Below, piece by piece: positions 19,728 through 28,446 of a stretch of DNA of 36,507 nucleotides; within the stretch, counting starts at the first letter, position 1; each line of letters begins with the position of its first letter. A program made the translations under genes and the position numbers. The DNA lies in NCBI GenBank assembly GCA_001839685.1, contig MLAK01000856.1, positions 17,515 to 54,021 of the forward strand. Direction: 5' to 3'. The notes under the pieces are model-generated. The model saw nothing but the letters and a program-made list of their open reading frames with translations. It searched no databases and had not been told where the DNA came from. The DNA comes from Tritrichomonas foetus (Eukaryota; Parabasalia; Tritrichomonadida; Tritrichomonadidae).

Positions 19728-19806
19728 AGAAACAATAAAAAGAAACAATAAAAAGAAACAATAAAAAGAAACATTAAAAAGTAACAATAAATAAGAAACA
19801 ATAAAT
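19728..19806. repeat. 13-bp tandem repeat
   Basis: About six copies of AGAAACAATAAAA lie head to tail. The first three are identical (19728-19766); the rest carry substitutions and, in the last, one extra base. The array ends 45 bp short of the VPS13-like stop codon, so it lies in or just past that gene's 3' end. Confidence 0.85.
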
Positions 19807-19850
19807 AGTAAAGAATTTTTTTTTCTCACAAACAACTTATATAAACAAAT

Positions 19851-22800
19851 CTATTTATCAATTAAAGATGTTCCAAACATTCCAATAGCAAATCGTTGGG
19901 ATGTAATAAAGACGTTAATTTCTTGCACTGTTTCTTCATTTTCAAATCTAAATGTCAATTTTTCATTTTCTTTCCTTCCAACAATTCTCATTTCATTTTG
20001 AACAATTGATATCGATGAAATATTTAGCAGATTGATTTCATTAGTTATATATTCCAAGGTGGGATTTATAACAAAAATAAACCTATCAGTAATACTGATC
20101 ACATCATTTGTGAGAGTGCAATAGGCAATGATTCGAATTTTTTCTTTATGAAATTTTTGTCTCACTAGAAAAGAAATTTTTGCATGTTCTTCATTATAAA
20201 GTCCAATAATATTTCTTTCGAAGCATCTTGGAAGCCTTGTTTGCATGATATCATTATCAGTGCAATTATATTCACTTGAAATGCTTTCACATCTTTCACT
20301 TCTATCACTTTTGTCATCAATTAATGAGGGACGAATGAAGCGACACTTAAAGCCATTCCTTAATTGTTCAACAGTTGAGTGTTTGGGCATTCCACCCATT
20401 AATTCAGCCATTGTTGAAGTGGTTTTAATATTATTGTTTACGAGCATTAGCGCCAATAAAACCAAAGATGATCGATTTATGCAATTAAACACAGTTGTCC
20501 TGTTTGCATAATCAGTTTTAATATTCATATCTCCACTCAAAAACTTAATTATATCTTTATCATTAGATTTCCAATTTTCTTTATTAATTCGATCATTCAA
20601 TGGATTAATGATTTTACTAACTTGTGGAAGTATCATATCTTTATATTCATTGATTATTTCACAGACAAAATTTCCATCAAATTGTCCTAAAACAATGCCG
20701 AGTGTTGATATTTGAATAATTGAAACATCGGCATGAAAAGAGTGCCTTGAAGTTCCACTAAAATAAGAAAATAAAATATTAAACGGGGAAATTTCAATCC
20801 ACTCATATCTTGATAGATCTAAATTATTTTCGATAGAATCAATGAATGAAATGAAAAGATTCAATGATTTTGGATCCATTGAAATATCAGAATTTCCTAG
20901 TTTGATCGTCAAGTATTTTGTAAAGGTGTTAAAATATGACTTTATTTGAATAAAAGGCTTCTTCCCTCGATATTGATGTGAATTAAAAATGTTTTGAGAA
21001 GCTATTGAAGATGATTGATTATCATCAATTTGAATATTTTCTATTGAAAATTTAATAAATAACTGATTTGTCTCATTATTTAAATCATCTCCATATTTTT
21101 TATTAATATTTAAATATAAATTCTTTATTGAAACAAATAAAATTTCTTCCATTTGTGAATTAATGATTGATGCATTAATATCTGATATAAATAATTCAAA
21201 ATTAATTTGGAAGAAATACAAATTCAATGAAATATGATTACCTTTGTCGGATGTTATTTGTAAAATTGAATTATTTGGACTGAAAATAACTGCTCGAATA
21301 TTTTTGTCACATTGCTTGATTTCAACATTAAATGTAAGCTCACTGTCATTGACTTCAATTGGACCAGTATTGTTTAAAAGTGAAATTTTGAATTTTTTTT
21401 TCTGGAGGATAAAATAAATTTCATCGATTGAATTAAGGTCATCAAAATAGAAAAAAGACGAAGTCATTTCTTTGACATTTACAATTTTGAATGGACTTAG
21501 GTGATATACATCTATACTTTGATCTTTAAATTGATTTGTTATTATAATAGGTGTTGGAAAACTGGAATATTTGAAAGAAATTTGATAGTTGTATTTTTGG
21601 TCAATCATTTCAATGAGAAAAGCAGACTTTATGTCTTCAATATAAATTGCAGCATGAATCTGACGCTTTGGTAGAAGTTTCACTGATTTATAAACTTTAC
21701 TTCCAGCAAAATGAAAAGAAAATTCATCAATACTACTTATACTTTGAACTTTTTGCGTGCTTTTAGGTAAAATTTGCATATAATCAATAATTAAAACTAA
21801 ATTGGTTTCATTTTTAATTTCAATTAAATCAGAAAAAGTAATTATATTGATTTCATTATCTTCAATTGTGGTATTTTTTTCAATAGAAACCCTTATTGGA
21901 ATGTAATTATTCATCATTTGAGACTCATTAGGTAAATCATTTGAATTATTAAGATCTTTGCTGAATTTGTTTGTGTTATCTAAAGATGTGTGTTCTTGCA
22001 AATATATTGAAAAATGATCATCATGAAATGATTTATAAACAATTTGTCTTTTTTCATAGTTATTTGATGTCAGATAAATGTTTTCATCAATCTGAGAAAA
22101 TATAAATCCCTCTGGCTTTAAAACAAAGAAAGACCAATCAAAAATCGTTAATTTTAAATTATTTGAATTGCCATTCAAGATTTGGTAATTAATATTTGTC
22201 ATATTTCTGAAATAAAACGGAGCAAAAAAGAATATTTTGATTTGTCCGTTCAAGAGTTTCACAAATTTCACATGAATATCAACTTCACATTGATTTCTAC
22301 AGTCAAATATTTTCATATTTAAATTTTTGGTAAAATCAACATGACAAGAATTTAATGAAGAAAAATCATTTCCATTCATTGACAAAGAAGCTTTAAAACG
22401 AGATTTTTCTGGATTTATTGTAATTAAATCAATCGTTTCGTTTTTCTCAATTGTATATTGAAGATCATCTTCCTTTTTGGAAAGTTTTAAAAATAATGTA
22501 AATGGTAATAAATTGGTACAAATAACGGGTGAAATAATTTTAATAAGTTTTCCATTATTATTTTCTACAATTGTTTTTAATAACTTAAATTTATTATTGT
22601 CAATTGATAATAAAGATGCTTCCTTATCTGATGGTGACATTTCAAAAATATTATATTTTTTACTTCCATACTTTTTATTGTTAATTAGTTGTGATTTATC
22701 AATTGAAATGATAAATTGTTTTGGTTTATTCGAACTAAAGAAAAGGGGGTACTTTTGATATGCCACAAGATTAGTTTTATAAACAAATCCTTCTTCACTT

Positions 22801-25800
22801 CGTTCATATAAATGAATATCTGTATCCAAAATTTCACTTTCTATTTGAAATGGTGATCCAATTTGATAAATATTATCTTTTTTAACAATCGAAAATTGTG
22901 GAGAAAAAATAGTTGGAAATGTAACATTTAAAGGCGAAAATGATAATGTTTTCTCATTAAATTTGATATTAATTGATTCTGGATATTCATCAAGAAACAT
23001 TGGCAAAGTTTGGTTGGCACTTATGACGAAAAAAGTGTCATTTGAAGGTATTGATATTGGCAAGCAATCATCCATGTTATTTTGTATGTTGAATAAAGGT
23101 TTTTCGTTAATTTTATCATAATTATAATTGTTAGCAGATACTCTATCTTGAATAAGCTGAATGGGGAAATTTGCATGAACTTTAGTATCTATAATATTTG
23201 TTTGAATACTTATTTGATTTTTCCGAAGAAATGCAATTAAAGTAAGTTTAAAAGGTTCGATTGCATAATCCCACTTTCCTATTTTTTCATTGAAGAAATA
23301 AATGCAACTTTCTAATTCATATTGTGATTCGCTATCAGCTATTTTCATATTGATTGGTGGAATGTCAATTTTTAAATCAGGTTTGTATGGAATTCTACAG
23401 AAAGTAATTTGAATGTCTTCAGTATTAAATGAAATTGAGTTAATTGGGAAAAAAATATCTCTTTTACTTGAAATATCAAATGCTGCTGGTAATTTGAAAT
23501 ATATTTCATGAAGTAAATTAACAAGATCTTTTGCTAGTTTAATAACAAATGGTGAAAGAAGAATTGAACACTTTGATAAAGTGATGGTAAAATCTTTTGT
23601 TTCACTTAAGGTTAGTTTTAATGTTGAATCTTTAATAATTGATTTTCTTTTGATAAAATAAACAGAAACTAGTACAATATTCATTTTTATTCTTTTGGAA
23701 CCAAAATCATTAATATTTAATTCCACATTCAAATCTAAAGTGAACGGAGAACCAAATTTTGTATTGTAAATTAAAGTTAAATTTGGAGCTCGAAAACTAA
23801 GAGAAGTTATTTTAATTGGATTTAGAAAATTGATTATACTAATAATTAATTTAAAGTCAAGAAAAATTAAACAGTCATTTAATACACATGAAATTTGATT
23901 TTGTTCTGAAATTTCAAAAACTAATATATTTGATTCGCTCTGGCTTCTTTTGGTAATGATATTATTTTGATCAATATCAAAAGAGTTGATGTAGAGTTTA
24001 AAATGGTTTAGGTTATCAATAACAACTTTGTCAAAGTTAAATAACCCAATTCTCTCAATAAGACTAAGAGTTAAGTCTGCTTTTGCAATTGTAATCTTGA
24101 ACTTTGAACTAATCGTACGCAATTTTTGAAATAGTTGAATTACAGGAGAAATCATTCTTAATTTCATACTCAAGCTCATATAATCAATTTCAATAACATA
24201 GCAAGTATTTTCTTTATTAATTCCTTTCATCAATTGATTATTTTCTTTTTGTTGATTATATTCAACCTTAAATAAAAGATTTGTCAAAGAAAAGGTATCA
24301 ATACAACTTACTGATTTAATGCCTAAGGTAAAATTATTCTTTAAAATAGTAATAGAAACATTAGTTAATTCATTGATATATTCTTGATTCATCTCTAAAA
24401 TGATCAAATTGAAAGTCATTTTAAGATTGACTTTATGTGTTTTCTTAAGCACATTTGCTAATATTCTGGTAAATTCAAGAAGATTTGGAAGATTTTCACT
24501 GTCAGATTTAATCAGTATTTTTTCGTGAGATATGTATATTTCATTATTTATCATATCCAATGCGAATTTTTGATAAAATTGTATAAATGTTGATTCAATA
24601 CTTTCATTTGAAAAATGAAAATCAGAATGACTATCTTTTTTGATATGAAACCCCTTTAAAATAAGTGAATCAAATAGCTCCATTTGATGATTGATTAAAA
24701 AGATCGAAAATTTATTGATATCAATATTCATTTTTAATTCGCTTGGTTTGGTTCGATTAATTGTGAAAAGCTGAGCGATTCCATTGAATAACTTTGGTGT
24801 TATATTCAAGGATAAACAATTGGTTTTCAAATCAATCGAAAATAAACTATCTGTTTCTTGAGTATATATTGCTATTGGGTTGTTGCACTGAATTGAATCA
24901 TACCCTTCTAACGTTTTGATATTATCAAATTCAAATTTGGATTCTATATTGTTATTTTCGGAAATAATACTGAATGTAAATTTATTAATGGTAAAACTAT
25001 CGGCATTGTTAGAATTTTGATATAATTTGACATTAAATCGATCAATTTCAATAATATTTTTTACACGATATCCCTTGGTAATCCAAATATCTGTAATAAA
25101 ATTGACTGTTTCAAAAATATCTTTTATTATATCCAAGTCTAGCATTATTGAAATTGCTTGAAGGTTAATTTTAGATTCAACTTGATTATTTTTTATGGAA
25201 AGTTTTGCTTCTAATGAAACAGGCTCGATAAAATAATCATTGTTGGCTTTAACTTGAAAATTAGAAACCTTTAAAATTCCACCATCTTGCTCAACCTTTT
25301 GAATAGTACCATTTAATTCTTTGGATGGAAAAGACCATTTAATGCTTGCATCATTGATTAAAAATTCAAATTTTGCGCTATCTTCAATTGATAATAATGA
25401 CGACAAATATGTGAATGCTGGTACATTAAACAAAAAATAGGGCCTATCAATGACAATTTTTTGCTTATTTTTATCAAATCTCGCTAAAGAAATGATTGTT
25501 GTTCCACAATTAAAAATCTGTAAATTCTTCAATGATATTGAGTGTCTTTTCCCAATAAAATCTGAGAAAGTCAAAAATATATTAATACTTAAGTGAATTT
25601 CCACTTTTGGAAAGTTGATAGTTATTTTTTCAGTTGGAAAAATGCTATTGAATAAGTATGCCATCGAAAATAGGGATTTATTATTCATTTTTAACCTGAT
25701 ATTATTGGATGTTACTGTTATGATATTCATTCTAGATATTAATTTAACTTTTGTTGGTAGAATAATTGGAACGTGATTTAAAGATACTTCTTTGAAATTA

Positions 25801-27212
25801 ACTTTATATTTCAGTGAATTATTTTGTATTTTAATAAATATTTTATTTATGTTGATTGAATACTGTTGCTCTTCATTTATTTTGAAATGAATATTTACGA
25901 AATGACTTTGAATATTAATGATCTGTTTCTTTTTAAAAAATAGTAAAAGCAATCTATTAGATAGAAAGTGTTTAATTGAATGAATTGTATCAGTGCTTGT
26001 TATTAATATTGAAAAACTAGAAATAGTTACATTAATATTCTTATCAAGGAAATCAATTATCACAAAAGGACAAGAATCACATAAACTAACATTGTTCACT
26101 TTAATGTTCTCAATTGTGAGTTTTGGATATGAGTGATTTTGGATCGAAATATTGGAAACAATTATCGGAATTGCATAAAAGTCTAAATGAATTGATGGAA
26201 TTGAAATGGTTAAATTAAAGCTTTGTTGTTCTATGTTTCCAAATTCATGAGAAATTTTGTAATTAGAATAAAACAAAAAATTCTTCAAACAATTGGAATC
26301 AAGAGATGATAAAATTTGTTCAGTTTCTGATTGATAATTAACATAAGAACTCAGTAATTTTTCTCTTTGTCGAAGAAATGAAATTGCAGTATTAATATTG
26401 AAATATTTTTTATTCCTTTTATTGAGTGCTAACTTGTGAATATCTTTCCAAAATTGATATACTTTTTGTTCTGTTTTGATTTTGGGTGGAATTTGGTTTG
26501 GGTCTTCTTTTTGATATATCAATTCTTCAAATGATTTTAAGATATGAAGAGAATCGAAATTCAGAGAAACATCTTCAATATTTTGGTTTGTGGAATTATG
26601 TTTTATTGTTCCATAAAAAGAAAATTGTTCAACTAATTTTGGGGATAAAAGAATTTCATTTTTTATCTTTTCACAGAAACTTTGCTTATTTTTCACATCA
26701 AATTCATTTGGAGTTTTATTTCCATTTTGATAAAAAATTGATATTCCATTAAAAGATAATTTTTTGGTGTTTACATCAACTTGTTTCAGAGAAATTTTTG
26801 GAATTACAAGACTATAAGAAACAGATGAATTCGATAAACATATTAAATTTAGATTTTCTATCTTAATTTTAGCATTTGCTGATCCCAATAAACTTGAAAT
26901 GACTTTTTTACTTAAAAATTCATCAATTTTAAATGATTTATCTGTAGTCTGAGTGATGATAAAAAGATCTGACATTTCAACTGAAAATGTATTTTGGCCT
27001 TTTTGTGGAATAAATAGTTTTATTGATTGAATTACTCCTTTAAAATACTTAAAAGGGAGTTGTTTTCGAATAATAATATTGGGATCAATTTCAACGTTTT
27101 CCAAAATTACTGTTCCATTTTTATATTGATACTCAACTTGACTCATATCAATGCCAGGCATTATTTTTGATATAAAAAAAGAAACAACCTTTAAGGAAAT
27201 CGATGAAAACAT
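19851..27212 (-). CDS. VPS13-like bridge lipid-transfer protein
   Basis: VPS13 proteins are rod-like bridges that move lipids between organelles at contact sites. This 2453-residue protein begins with a chorein-type N-terminus (MFSSISLKVVSFFISKIMPG, then an LENVEI segment), matching the lipid-entry cap. A very long beta-rich body follows, with repeated Ile/Leu/Asn/Lys strands fitting the hydrophobic groove. A region at about 1540-1830 resembles the SHR-BD/VAB adaptor-binding module. Near the C-terminus, about 2320-2450, TRLPRCFERNIIGLY resembles the conserved RLPR motif ahead of the terminal PH-like domain. It is shorter than animal or yeast VPS13 (above 3000 residues). The frame extends to TTG at 27222-27224, but ATG at 27210-27212 is preferred and has an Inr 20 nt upstream. 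No breaks are seen. Confidence 0.92.
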   Translation of the reverse strand: MFSSISLKVVSFFISKIMPGIDMSQVEYQYKNGTVILENVEIDPNIIIRKQLPFKYFKGVIQSIKLFIPQKGQNTFSVEMSDLFIITQTTDKSFKIDEFLSKKVISSLLGSANAKIKIENLNLICLSNSSVSYSLVIPKISLKQVDVNTKKLSFNGISIFYQNGNKTPNEFDVKNKQSFCEKIKNEILLSPKLVEQFSFYGTIKHNSTNQNIEDVSLNFDSLHILKSFEELIYQKEDPNQIPPKIKTEQKVYQFWKDIHKLALNKRNKKYFNINTAISFLRQREKLLSSYVNYQSETEQILSSLDSNCLKNFLFYSNYKISHEFGNIEQQSFNLTISIPSIHLDFYAIPIIVSNISIQNHSYPKLTIENIKVNNVSLCDSCPFVIIDFLDKNINVTISSFSILITSTDTIHSIKHFLSNRLLLLFFKKKQIINIQSHFVNIHFKINEEQQYSININKIFIKIQNNSLKYKVNFKEVSLNHVPIILPTKVKLISRMNIITVTSNNIRLKMNNKSLFSMAYLFNSIFPTEKITINFPKVEIHLSINIFLTFSDFIGKRHSISLKNLQIFNCGTTIISLARFDKNKQKIVIDRPYFLFNVPAFTYLSSLLSIEDSAKFEFLINDASIKWSFPSKELNGTIQKVEQDGGILKVSNFQVKANNDYFIEPVSLEAKLSIKNNQVESKINLQAISIMLDLDIIKDIFETVNFITDIWITKGYRVKNIIEIDRFNVKLYQNSNNADSFTINKFTFSIISENNNIESKFEFDNIKTLEGYDSIQCNNPIAIYTQETDSLFSIDLKTNCLSLNITPKLFNGIAQLFTINRTKPSELKMNIDINKFSIFLINHQMELFDSLILKGFHIKKDSHSDFHFSNESIESTFIQFYQKFALDMINNEIYISHEKILIKSDSENLPNLLEFTRILANVLKKTHKVNLKMTFNLIILEMNQEYINELTNVSITILKNNFTLGIKSVSCIDTFSLTNLLFKVEYNQQKENNQLMKGINKENTCYVIEIDYMSLSMKLRMISPVIQLFQKLRTISSKFKITIAKADLTLSLIERIGLFNFDKVVIDNLNHFKLYINSFDIDQNNIITKRSQSESNILVFEISEQNQISCVLNDCLIFLDFKLIISIINFLNPIKITSLSFRAPNLTLIYNTKFGSPFTLDLNVELNINDFGSKRIKMNIVLVSVYFIKRKSIIKDSTLKLTLSETKDFTITLSKCSILLSPFVIKLAKDLVNLLHEIYFKLPAAFDISSKRDIFFPINSISFNTEDIQITFCRIPYKPDLKIDIPPINMKIADSESQYELESCIYFFNEKIGKWDYAIEPFKLTLIAFLRKNQISIQTNIIDTKVHANFPIQLIQDRVSANNYNYDKINEKPLFNIQNNMDDCLPISIPSNDTFFVISANQTLPMFLDEYPESINIKFNEKTLSFSPLNVTFPTIFSPQFSIVKKDNIYQIGSPFQIESEILDTDIHLYERSEEGFVYKTNLVAYQKYPLFFSSNKPKQFIISIDKSQLINNKKYGSKKYNIFEMSPSDKEASLLSIDNNKFKLLKTIVENNNGKLIKIISPVICTNLLPFTLFLKLSKKEDDLQYTIEKNETIDLITINPEKSRFKASLSMNGNDFSSLNSCHVDFTKNLNMKIFDCRNQCEVDIHVKFVKLLNGQIKIFFFAPFYFRNMTNINYQILNGNSNNLKLTIFDWSFFVLKPEGFIFSQIDENIYLTSNNYEKRQIVYKSFHDDHFSIYLQEHTSLDNTNKFSKDLNNSNDLPNESQMMNNYIPIRVSIEKNTTIEDNEINIITFSDLIEIKNETNLVLIIDYMQILPKSTQKVQSISSIDEFSFHFAGSKVYKSVKLLPKRQIHAAIYIEDIKSAFLIEMIDQKYNYQISFKYSSFPTPIIITNQFKDQSIDVYHLSPFKIVNVKEMTSSFFYFDDLNSIDEIYFILQKKKFKISLLNNTGPIEVNDSELTFNVEIKQCDKNIRAVIFSPNNSILQITSDKGNHISLNLYFFQINFELFISDINASIINSQMEEILFVSIKNLYLNINKKYGDDLNNETNQLFIKFSIENIQIDDNQSSSIASQNIFNSHQYRGKKPFIQIKSYFNTFTKYLTIKLGNSDISMDPKSLNLFISFIDSIENNLDLSRYEWIEISPFNILFSYFSGTSRHSFHADVSIIQISTLGIVLGQFDGNFVCEIINEYKDMILPQVSKIINPLNDRINKENWKSNDKDIIKFLSGDMNIKTDYANRTTVFNCINRSSLVLLALMLVNNNIKTTSTMAELMGGMPKHSTVEQLRNGFKCRFIRPSLIDDKSDRSERCESISSEYNCTDNDIMQTRLPRCFERNIIGLYNEEHAKISFLVRQKFHKEKIRIIAYCTLTNDVISITDRFIFVINPTLEYITNEINLLNISSISIVQNEMRIVGRKENEKLTFRFENEETVQEINVFITSQRFAIGMFGTSLIDK

Positions 27213-27789
27213 TTTTGAATACAAAATTCAATGACTTATCGTCGTCCAAATATGTATTGAAATCTTCACCGAATTTCGTGATAAGATTTTTGAAGCAATA
27301 ATTAACATTCTCAACGTCGATATTTTATCACATATTTAATTCATTTCGAATATCTGTGCATGTTGGTGACATGAATTATTAAGGATTGTAATAAAATACC
27401 TTTAAATCATCACAAATTATATATATATCAATTGAAATAATAAAATCGACATTTGTTGTCGATATTATGATTCTATTCTTATTCTACATAGCAAAATTTA
27501 TATAAAAAGTGAATCGAACCAGTAAATATCGAAAAAAACGAATCTATTTTTCACTTTTTTGTCACCAATAGCATGTTCAATATTTTTATTAGATAGTCAC
27601 CATCAGAGGATTTTCTGATAATAATTATGAAGACAAATAATAAAATCTTAATTTCATGAATTCGAAAAAAAGATGAGAAATAATGAAAACAAGAAAGAAA
27701 ACTAATTATTTTTTAACAAGGAAAGTCTAATTTACCATATATATATATTATGATAATACGATTCTAATGCAACAGAGATAAAACCTAAA
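27213..27789. other. Intergenic region upstream of the VPS13-like gene
   Basis: AT-rich, with no gene seen. It contains the Inr at 27230-27234 and, 3 bp further upstream on the minus strand, TATCGTC on the plus strand (27237-27243), which resembles a trichomonad Myb recognition element. A small perfect stem, ATCGACA/TGTCGAT (27445-27451 and 27457-27463), and an AT dinucleotide run near 27740 are the only other structures. Confidence 0.55.
27230..27234 (-). promoter_or_regulatory. Initiator (Inr) of the VPS13-like gene
   Basis: On the minus strand TCATT fits TCA+1Y(T/A), with the presumed +1 A (27232) 20 nt upstream of ATG 27212. It supports this ATG over the in-frame upstream TTG. Confidence 0.55.
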
Positions 27790-28443
27790 TTATAATTCAT
27801 ATTCTGATTTGTCAGGCATCCATTCATCAAGAGTATGTTTCACGTCATTACGAAAATGTGATATATCTGTATTCACACAAAATAAGATTGGTTTGTCTTC
27901 TTTAAGTCCACTAAATGCAGAAACTCCACTTACCATGAAGAACTTTGAAATGTTAGCTGTGACTGGTAGAGGGGTTGCGAGACCTGATCCAACACCATAA
28001 AGCTGAACAAGTAATTGCATCAATACGTTGGTGTAATTTCGAAATTGACTAGTTATTGTTGAATGAATAGTGTCTGGAAAGTTTTTATATATTTCTTTCA
28101 TTATTTTCTTTGTGATTGGTGTTGGAGTATGATCATATTCACCTTTTTGTGTTTTTTTGAAATAGTTTTGACATATTTGAACTGTATTATGAACAACACA
28201 AGAAAATTGAACGCCTTTCATATCATTTCTTTGACTATGATGATGTAAACTTTTAACCATAGAATTAACGTTACCCCAGTCTTTCTTTTTAGATGGAATT
28301 TTGGGTTTACCATCTGAATCAAAAAAGAAATCTTTTTCAATTGGTTTTCCAATGAACATATCATCATTCATATAAATATAGTGTTCAGATAAACCAGGTA
28401 TATTGCATAATGAGAATTCAATGGCATAAGAATTCAATGGCAT
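27790..28443 (-). pseudogene. 5'-truncated Stealth-type sugar-phosphate transferase fragment
   Basis: Stealth proteins transfer sugar-phosphates (capsule-type polymerases, GlcNAc-1-phosphotransferase). The 217-residue frame opens abruptly inside conserved region CR2: LNSYAIEF, IPGLSEHYIYMNDDMFIGKP with Asn26-Asp27-Asp28. It continues through a CR3-like stretch (about 105-150) and ends with a CR4-like ILFCVNTD (about 186-193). The N-terminal region with CR1, which a working enzyme needs, is absent. The only available ATG lies in a 16-bp tandem duplication that overlaps the end of the neighbouring coiled-coil gene by 10 nt. No Inr is seen. I infer a gene fragment joined to foreign sequence, either by genomic rearrangement or by assembly error. 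The C-terminal part has no internal stop, so any loss is recent. Confidence 0.75.
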
Positions 28444-28446
28444 AAG
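28415..28446. repeat. Exact 16-bp tandem duplication at a gene junction
   Basis: AATTCAATGGCATAAG occurs twice head to tail (28415-28430 and 28431-28446) with no mismatch. On the minus strand the copies contain the stop of the coiled-coil gene and the apparent ATG of the Stealth fragment. Its placement exactly at the join of two unrelated coding sequences suggests a rearrangement or repair scar. Confidence 0.95.

Noticed and set aside
22477..22758. 93-codon plus-strand frame inside the VPS13-like gene
   Set aside because: Antisense shadow of a long, well-supported coding region.
27500..27520. GGTTCGATTC on the minus strand, resembling a tRNA T-loop or Pol III B box
   Set aside because: The flanking bases do not form a T-stem and no acceptor or anticodon arm can be built around it.
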